From Sporosarcina pasteurii (lineage in GTDB: Bacteria > Bacillota > Bacilli > Bacillales_A > Planococcaceae), in the NCBI RefSeq assembly GCF_041295575.1, contig NZ_CP160452.1:868001-932000 (forward strand): a stretch of DNA of 64,000 bases. Direction: 5' to 3'. The notes under the pieces are model-generated. The model was not told where the DNA came from. It was given only the letters and a program-made list of their open reading frames with translations, and did not search any database. Position numbers and translations under genes: made by a program. Shown here one piece after another: positions 59,469 to 64,000 of this stretch (its first letter is position 1; the number at the start of each line of letters is the position of its first letter).

Positions 59469-59835
59469 GTTGATTGTAGTGGAGGGCGGCGAGTGCGTGC
59501 TCTCAAACGCTTCGCTTTTTGATCGCAAAAGCCGTTCTTCGTGACGGCTCTTCCTGTGGGATAAGCAAAAGCGAAGCGTTCTGAGGGGGAATAAGCAACA
59601 GGATGCCTTAATTTCTGCAAAAAACGCAGAAATTAAGGCCAATCGCAATCTACGCTTTGCGATTGGCTTACCGCCCGCCCCACGGAAATAATGAAAGCTA
59701 AAGGAGGCGCTTAGATGCGACAAGCATAAGACGCATTAACGGAGTGACGTTTTGTGTCACGCAGTTAATTTGGCTTATGCCTCGAGCATCTGCCTCCTGA
59801 AGCTGGAAAAGCGTCCGCCCGGAACGCAAATCAAC
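59469..59835 (+). repeat. Modular interspersed repeat, copy C (composite, with nested hairpin)
   Basis: 367 bases bounded by GTTGATT (59469-59475) and AATCAAC (59829-59835). The hairpin cassette with GCCGTTCTTCGTGACGGC (around 59531-59548) is the reverse complement of the one in copy B, so the cassette is inverted. The TGCCTTAATTTCTGC hairpin and the CGCAATCTACG...GCGATTGG segment keep the same orientation. Near the right end a long hairpin is nested. The whole repeat lies in the pheST 5' leader, between the T-box terminator and the pheS start. Confidence 0.85.
59689..59804 (+). repeat. Nested palindromic element flanked by GGAAA direct repeats
   Basis: Long hierarchical hairpin: AGGAGGC/GCCTCCT (59702-59708, 59792-59798), GATGC/GCATC (59714-59718, 59786-59790), GCATAAG/CTTATGC (59724-59730, 59774-59780), ATTAAC/GTTAAT and GTGAC/GTCAC. 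GGAAA occurs on both sides (59684-59688 and 59805-59809) and the conserved CGGAAAGCGT of the host repeat is split here, which looks like insertion with target duplication. The core is related to 10459-10513. Confidence 0.75.
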
Positions 59836-59896
59836 CTTGTCCGGATTCATTAATCAACCACTCTTACTATTGTTAAATTCGAAAGGAGAATAAGAA

Positions 59897-60934
59897 ATGG
59901 AAGAACGATTAAAAGAACTAAAAGAAGAAGTACTTGCCAAAATTCAAGAGGCTAGCAATATAAAAGCATTAAATGATGTCCGTGTTGCTTATCTAGGGCG
60001 TAAAGGTCCGATTACGGACTTGTTAAAGGGAATGGGGAAATTACCACCTGAAGAACGTCCAAAAATGGGCGCACTTGTGAATGTCATTCGTGAGTCAGTA
60101 ACAGAAGTTTTAGAAGCGCGCATGGCTAAGCTCGAAGAAGAAGCAATTAATGCACAGCTAGAAAAAGAGTCCATTGATGTGACACTACCAGGGCGTCCTA
60201 TAAAAACAGGTAATCATCACCCGCTTACTCGTGTTGTAGAAGAAATTGAAGATTTCTTTTTAAGCATGGGTTATGAAATTGCAGAGGGACCAGAAGTTGA
60301 AAAAGATTATTATAACTTTGAAGCACTTAATTTACCGAAAGGGCATCCAGCTCGCGACATGCAAGACTCCTTCTATATTTCTGAAGAGATTCTTTTGCGT
60401 ACACATACATCACCTGTTCAAGCACGCACGATGGAAGAGAAAAAAGGAGAGCCGATTAAAGTCATTTGTCCAGGAAAAGTCTATCGCCGGGATAGTGATG
60501 ACGCGACGCACTCTCACCAGTTCACGCAAATCGAAGGACTCGTTGTTGGTGAAAATATTCGCATGAGTGATTTGAAAGGAACCCTTTCTTTATTTGCTAA
60601 AGAAATGTTTGGCAATGACCGTGAAATTCGTCTTCGTCCAAGTTTCTTCCCGTTCACAGAACCGTCTGTTGAAATGGATATATCTTGCTTTAAATGTGGT
60701 GGAGATGGATGTAATGTTTGTAAGAAAACAGGCTGGATTGAAATTTTAGGTGCTGGTATGGTTCATCCGAATGTTTTAGAAATGGCTGGCTATGATTCTT
60801 CAGTCATGACTGGCTTTGCATTTGGGATGGGACCTGAACGAATTGCGATGTTGAAATACGGTGTGGAAGACATTCGTCATTTCTACACGAATGACGTAAG
60901 GTTTATTTCACAATTTCACCGGACAGAAGCATAA
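59897..60934 (+). CDS. pheS: Phenylalanine--tRNA ligase alpha subunit
   Basis: 345 residues, the usual length. An N-terminal coiled coil (~1-85) is followed by the class II core: motif 1 region ([20 protein letters not shown]), motif 2 ([21 protein letters not shown]) in part, cysteine-rich [16 protein letters not shown] and motif 3 [17 protein letters not shown]. Forms the alpha2beta2 enzyme with PheT. AAAGGAG precedes the ATG. The leader is unusually long because of the composite repeat. pheT follows after 12 bases. Confidence 0.97.
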   Translation: MEERLKELKEEVLAKIQEASNIKALNDVRVAYLGRKGPITDLLKGMGKLPPEERPKMGALVNVIRESVTEVLEARMAKLEEEAINAQLEKESIDVTLPGRPIKTGNHHPLTRVVEEIEDFFLSMGYEIAEGPEVEKDYYNFEALNLPKGHPARDMQDSFYISEEILLRTHTSPVQARTMEEKKGEPIKVICPGKVYRRDSDDATHSHQFTQIEGLVVGENIRMSDLKGTLSLFAKEMFGNDREIRLRPSFFPFTEPSVEMDISCFKCGGDGCNVCKKTGWIEILGAGMVHPNVLEMAGYDSSVMTGFAFGMGPERIAMLKYGVEDIRHFYTNDVRFISQFHRTEA

Positions 60935-60946
60935 GGAGGAAGTTAA

Positions 60947-63358
60947 ATGTTAGTTTCAACAAAATGGCTAAAAGAGTATGTCAATATAGATGAAATTCCA
61001 GTTGAAGAACTGGCAGAAACAATTACGCGCTCAGGAATCGAAGTAGATGGGCTAATAGACCGTTCACAAGGCATGACAAATGTAGTTGTGGGCCATGTGT
61101 TAGAATGTTCAAAACATCCTGAAGCAGATAAATTAAGCATTTGTCAAGTGGATGTAGGAGAAGAAACAACACAAATTATTTGTGGAGCACCAAACGTTGC
61201 AGCAGGACAAAAAGTAATCGTAGCTCGTCCAGGTGCTGTCTTACCAGGTGATTTTAAGATTAAAAAAGCAAAACTTCGCGGAGAAGAATCGAACGGAATG
61301 ATTTGTTCACTTCAAGAACTAGCGATTGAAGGCAAACTTGTGCCTAAAGAGTATGCGGAAGGAATTTACGTGTTACCTGAAGATGCGGTTGTTGGATCAA
61401 ATGCGTTAGAATTATTAGATCTAAATGATACGGTGCTTGAGTTTGATTTAACACCAAATCGTTCTGATGCACTCAGTATGCTAGGTGTTGCATATGAAGT
61501 GGCAGCAATTTTATCTCAAGAAGTGAAGCTTCCGGAAATTAATTACGAAACTTCTTCTGAAAAAGCAGAGGAGCTATTAAAGCTACGTATTGATGCAAAA
61601 GAAGAAAATCCAATGTATGTTGCAAAGGTCATTAAGAATGTCAAGATTGCTGAATCACCATTATGGCTTCAAAATCGTCTTATCGCGTCAGGCATCCGTC
61701 CACATAATAACGTAGTCGATGTCACGAACTATATTTTATTAGAATATGGACAACCACTTCACGCGTTTGACTATGACCGTTTAGAGACGGGAGAAATCGT
61801 CGTTCGACTTGCAAATGAAGGAGAAAAAATTACGACGCTTGATGAAGCAGAACGTACATTAAAATCTCATCAACTTGTCATTACGAATGGACAAGAACCT
61901 GTTGCAATTGCTGGTGTCATGGGTGGCGCAAATTCAGAAGTACATGACGGAACGACAACAGTAGTCATTGAATCAGCTTACTTCCAACCGGCGACTGTCC
62001 GTCGTACTTCGAAAGAACACGGTTTACACAGTGATGCAAGTACACGATTTGAAAAGGGCGTTGACCCAGAACGTGTAGAAGCGGCGGCAGAACGTGCTGC
62101 ACAACTGATTGCTGAATTAGCTGGTGGAGACGTACTAGAAGGTTCAGTAGTGATTGATGAACTGGATAAAACACCAGTTCAAATTACGATATCACCTGAC
62201 TATATTAACAACCGACTTGGGATGAAAATTTCCCTTGAAGAGATGCTATCAATTTTGAATCGCCTAAAGTTTGGTGTAGAAGCCATCAATGGAAAACTTG
62301 TGATTGATGCGCCGACACGAAGACAAGATATCCGTATTAAAGAAGACATTATTGAAGAAATTGCAAGAATGTATGGCTATGATCATATTCCGATGACATT
62401 GCCGGTAACAGAATCTAAACCGGGCGGACTGACGCCTTATCAAGAGAAACGCAGAACGGTCAAAGCATTCCTAGAAGGTGCTGGCCTTTATGAGTCTCTG
62501 ACGTATTCATTGACATCAGAGAAGTCTGCGCATAAATACGCACTGGAAACTGCGCCGACAACTAAACTTTTAATGCCAATTAGTGAAGAGCGTAGTGTTT
62601 TACGACAAAGTATTATTCCACATTTATTAGAAGTTGCAACATACAATGTCGCACGCCGAAATGATTCTGTAGCACTATATGAAATTAGTTCTGTATTCCT
62701 TGATGAAGAGGAAGACGGATTACCGAAAGAAGTTGCCCATGTCGCAGCGGTCGTGACTGGTAAGTGGGTAGACCATGCTTGGCAAGCTGAAACGAAAAAA
62801 GTGGACTTCTTCGTGCTAAAAGGAATTGTCGAAGGCATGATGGAAAAGCTTGGCTTAACAGCAGGCATATCATTTGAAGCAGCTGTACTTGATGGGATGC
62901 ATCCTGGCCGAACAGCGAATATTTACTTGAATAACAAACGCATCGGTTTTGTCGGTCAAATTCACCCAACCGTGCAAAACGAGCGTGATTTAAAAGATAC
63001 GTATGTCATGGAAATGAATCTTGATAAGATTTTATCGTTGGATGTGGGGGAACTTTTATATACGCCAGTTCCGCGTTTCCCATCTATTACGAGAGATATT
63101 GCATTAGTCGTTTCAAGTGAAACATCAGCAAGTACACTTGAAAGAGTCATTCAACGTGCAGGTGGTAAATTACTGAAAAACGTGAAGCTGTTTGATTTAT
63201 ATGAAGGGGATAATGTAGAGAGTGGTAAGAAGTCTATTGCATTCTCCTTAACGTACCAAGACCCTGAACGCACGCTAACAGATGATGAAGTTGTGAAAGC
63301 ACATGATAAAGTACTCGCTGCATTAACGTCCGAAGCAGGCGCTTTATTAAGAGGATAA
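60947..63358 (+). CDS. pheT: Phenylalanine--tRNA ligase beta subunit
   Basis: 803 residues, the usual length. Domains in order: N-terminal B1, EMAP-type tRNA-binding domain (~40-150, VVGHVLECSKHPEADKLSI), B3/B4 editing domain (~210-390, with HAFDYDRLETGE and MGGANSEVHDG), B5 domain, the class II-like core, and the C-terminal FDX-ACB anticodon-binding domain (VPRFPSITRDIALVV). AAGGAGG precedes the ATG. It hydrolyses mischarged Tyr-tRNA-Phe in the editing site. A strong terminator follows. Confidence 0.97.
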   Translation: MLVSTKWLKEYVNIDEIPVEELAETITRSGIEVDGLIDRSQGMTNVVVGHVLECSKHPEADKLSICQVDVGEETTQIICGAPNVAAGQKVIVARPGAVLPGDFKIKKAKLRGEESNGMICSLQELAIEGKLVPKEYAEGIYVLPEDAVVGSNALELLDLNDTVLEFDLTPNRSDALSMLGVAYEVAAILSQEVKLPEINYETSSEKAEELLKLRIDAKEENPMYVAKVIKNVKIAESPLWLQNRLIASGIRPHNNVVDVTNYILLEYGQPLHAFDYDRLETGEIVVRLANEGEKITTLDEAERTLKSHQLVITNGQEPVAIAGVMGGANSEVHDGTTTVVIESAYFQPATVRRTSKEHGLHSDASTRFEKGVDPERVEAAAERAAQLIAELAGGDVLEGSVVIDELDKTPVQITISPDYINNRLGMKISLEEMLSILNRLKFGVEAINGKLVIDAPTRRQDIRIKEDIIEEIARMYGYDHIPMTLPVTESKPGGLTPYQEKRRTVKAFLEGAGLYESLTYSLTSEKSAHKYALETAPTTKLLMPISEERSVLRQSIIPHLLEVATYNVARRNDSVALYEISSVFLDEEEDGLPKEVAHVAAVVTGKWVDHAWQAETKKVDFFVLKGIVEGMMEKLGLTAGISFEAAVLDGMHPGRTANIYLNNKRIGFVGQIHPTVQNERDLKDTYVMEMNLDKILSLDVGELLYTPVPRFPSITRDIALVVSSETSASTLERVIQRAGGKLLKNVKLFDLYEGDNVESGKKSIAFSLTYQDPERTLTDDEVVKAHDKVLAALTSEAGALLRG

Positions 63359-63364
63359 AATTAA

Positions 63365-63399
63365 AACGAACCGTCCCAGTAGGGGCGGTTCGTTTTTTT
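63365..63399 (+). terminator. Intrinsic terminator after pheST
   Basis: AACGAACCGTCCC (63365-63377) pairs with GGGGCGGTTCGTT (63382-63394) with a wobble and a four-base loop, followed by a T-run. Confidence 0.87.
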
Positions 63400-63432
63400 A
63401 ATGGCGTTCTAAATGGCATGCTTATGGCGTGC

Positions 63433-63504
63433 CAGTCACTCAAACTTTCATGTTAATTGGAACAAACGTGAATGATTAAGTATTCATGTTTGTTTGAGTG
63501 ACTG
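63433..63504. repeat. Inverted repeat between pheT and the germination genes
   Basis: CAGTCACTCAAAC (63433-63445) and GTTTGAGTGACTG (63492-63504) form a perfect 13-bp inverted repeat, with CATG boxes inside (63449-63452 and 63485-63488). It ends one base before the stop codon of the small two-helix gene. It may serve as that gene's terminator or be a dispersed repeat. Confidence 0.7.
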
Positions 63505-63678
63505 TCACCTTAATAACAAAACGAGCAACACTGGAAAACAGAACGCCATCATTGCAATGAAAACACTTGCGAATTTATTCTTCTCTTGCCAAGTCGAGTG
63601 TGCTAGGTCAAAAGTGAAGTACATTAAATATAAGGCAATACCGATCAGAACTAAATTCAATCTAATCAGTCCTTTCAT
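63505..63678 (-). CDS. Small two-helix membrane protein, germinant-receptor D-subunit-like
   Basis: 57 residues on the minus strand: MKGLIRLNLVLIGIALYLMY starts the first helix and VFIAMMAFCFPVLLVLLLR the second, with a short polar loop (DLAHSTWQEKNKF). The ATG (63676-63678) overlaps the TGA of the Ger(x)C gene in an ATGA arrangement, so the two are translationally coupled. Some germinant-receptor operons carry a small two-helix D-subunit gene; size, topology and location fit. Family membership is inferred. Confidence 0.72.
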   Translation of the reverse strand: MKGLIRLNLVLIGIALYLMYFTFDLAHSTWQEKNKFASVFIAMMAFCFPVLLVLLLR

Positions 63679-64000
63679 TTGTCATTGATTACTTCAGGTT
63701 TTATTTGAGGACCTAGACTCTCGATTGTTACTTTAAATTTCACATCTACGTTTGCATTTGCATATTTTTCTTCCCAATCGTACTTGTTGTATTCGTCAAT
63801 CGTCCAAAATTGTTGACGTGCGTTTAAATACCACCAAAAAGGTTCACTGCGAAATTCTTCTTGCGTTTTTTTCACAAGTTTCATTGCCATTTGTTCTAAA
63901 TGCGCTTCAATGGATTGTTTTAGCTTTTGGTGATTTGATAAGTTTGTTGTATAATTTGCTAAGCTATTATTTGAAAAAACTTGTACATTAACTGGAACTG
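63675..64000 (-). CDS. Ger(x)C family spore germination lipoprotein, C-terminal part (5' end outside window)
   Basis: The frame is open from the right edge to a TGA at 63675-63677, giving the last ~108 codons. The sequence (LKQSIEAHLEQMAMKLVKKT, then SEPFWWYLNARQQFWTIDEY, DWEEKYANANVDVKFKVTIE and SLGPQIKP) follows the C-terminal domain of GerAC/GerBC-type proteins: a long helix, a Dpf-like turn, an NW-like segment and a final beta strand with a G-x(2)-K/P ending. Ger(x)C is the lipoprotein subunit of nutrient germinant receptors in the spore inner membrane. The A and B subunit genes should lie just outside the window. Confidence 0.78.
   Translation of the reverse strand, partial: VPVNVQVFSNNSLANYTTNLSNHQKLKQSIEAHLEQMAMKLVKKTQEEFRSEPFWWYLNARQQFWTIDEYNKYDWEEKYANANVDVKFKVTIESLGPQIKPEVINDK

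Noticed and set aside
59320..59835. Open frames through the T-box and repeat region before pheS
   Set aside because: They arise from a T-box leader and palindromic repeats, lack RBSs and have arginine/serine-rich compositions typical of non-coding repeats.
63494..63688. A 64-codon plus-strand open frame
   Set aside because: It is antisense to the 57-residue two-helix gene, which has an ATGA overlap with the Ger(x)C gene and a much better protein profile.

Overview
The window is a chromosomal segment of a low-GC, endospore-forming Gram-positive bacterium of the order Bacillales. It most resembles Planococcaceae (Sporosarcina or Lysinibacillus type). Evidence: Bacillus-like gene order, Bacillus-type pyruvate kinase with the extra C-terminal domain, two T-box leaders, an L20-type infC leader, a small acid-soluble spore protein (sspI), a Ger(x)C germination gene, and a meso-diaminopimelate dehydrogenase as known from Lysinibacillus. 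The genus is inferred from gene content, not proven.

Region 1 (1-13 kb) is central metabolism: the dnaE 3' end, a FadR-type GntR regulator with its own operator, accD-accA, pfkA-pyk, fxsA, a convergent YtvI-type permease, and the TCA block citZ-icd-mdh, where citZ carries a promoter, a cre-like site and a leader stem-loop. Region 2 (11.8-30.6 kb) is signalling and information processing: a MaoC-like protein, phoP-phoR (PhoR lacks the large extracellular sensor), hflK-hflC, polA-mutM-coaE, gapB behind two CcpN-like boxes, nrdR-dnaB-dnaI, T-box-thrS, L20 leader-infC-rpmI-rplT, ysdA, ysdB and dut.

Region 3 (30.7-52 kb) is mixed and more lineage-specific: cstA with a cory-CC-star protein and an ArsA/Get3-type ATPase, an alcohol dehydrogenase-like enzyme, a tyrosine phenol-lyase with a 56-residue companion, fhs, small membrane proteins, a YumC-type ferredoxin-NADP reductase, a YtrA-type GntR/DUF1648 pair, a PdaC-like deacetylase, trhO, a DUF368 lipid transporter, a hemerythrin, recQ, ddh, an M42 peptidase and argF. 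Region 4 (53.1-55 kb) is an IS200/IS605-type element with a dead tnpA and an intact tnpB, followed by glpK broken by a one-base frameshift in a run of seven A.

Region 5 (56.7-64 kb) holds an XRE regulator with a membrane-protein operon, sspI, a TrmH-type rRNA methyltransferase, T-box-pheS-pheT, and, entering from the right edge, a Ger(x)C gene whose stop overlaps the start of a 57-residue two-helix protein.

Three copies of a modular interspersed repeat (27.5, 41.2 and 59.5 kb) share ends but carry different hairpin cassettes. One cassette is inverted between copies and another is a nested insertion flanked by a 5-bp repeat. A relative of the nested hairpin stands alone between icd and mdh and shows compensatory base changes. 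No tRNA, rRNA or CRISPR array was seen.
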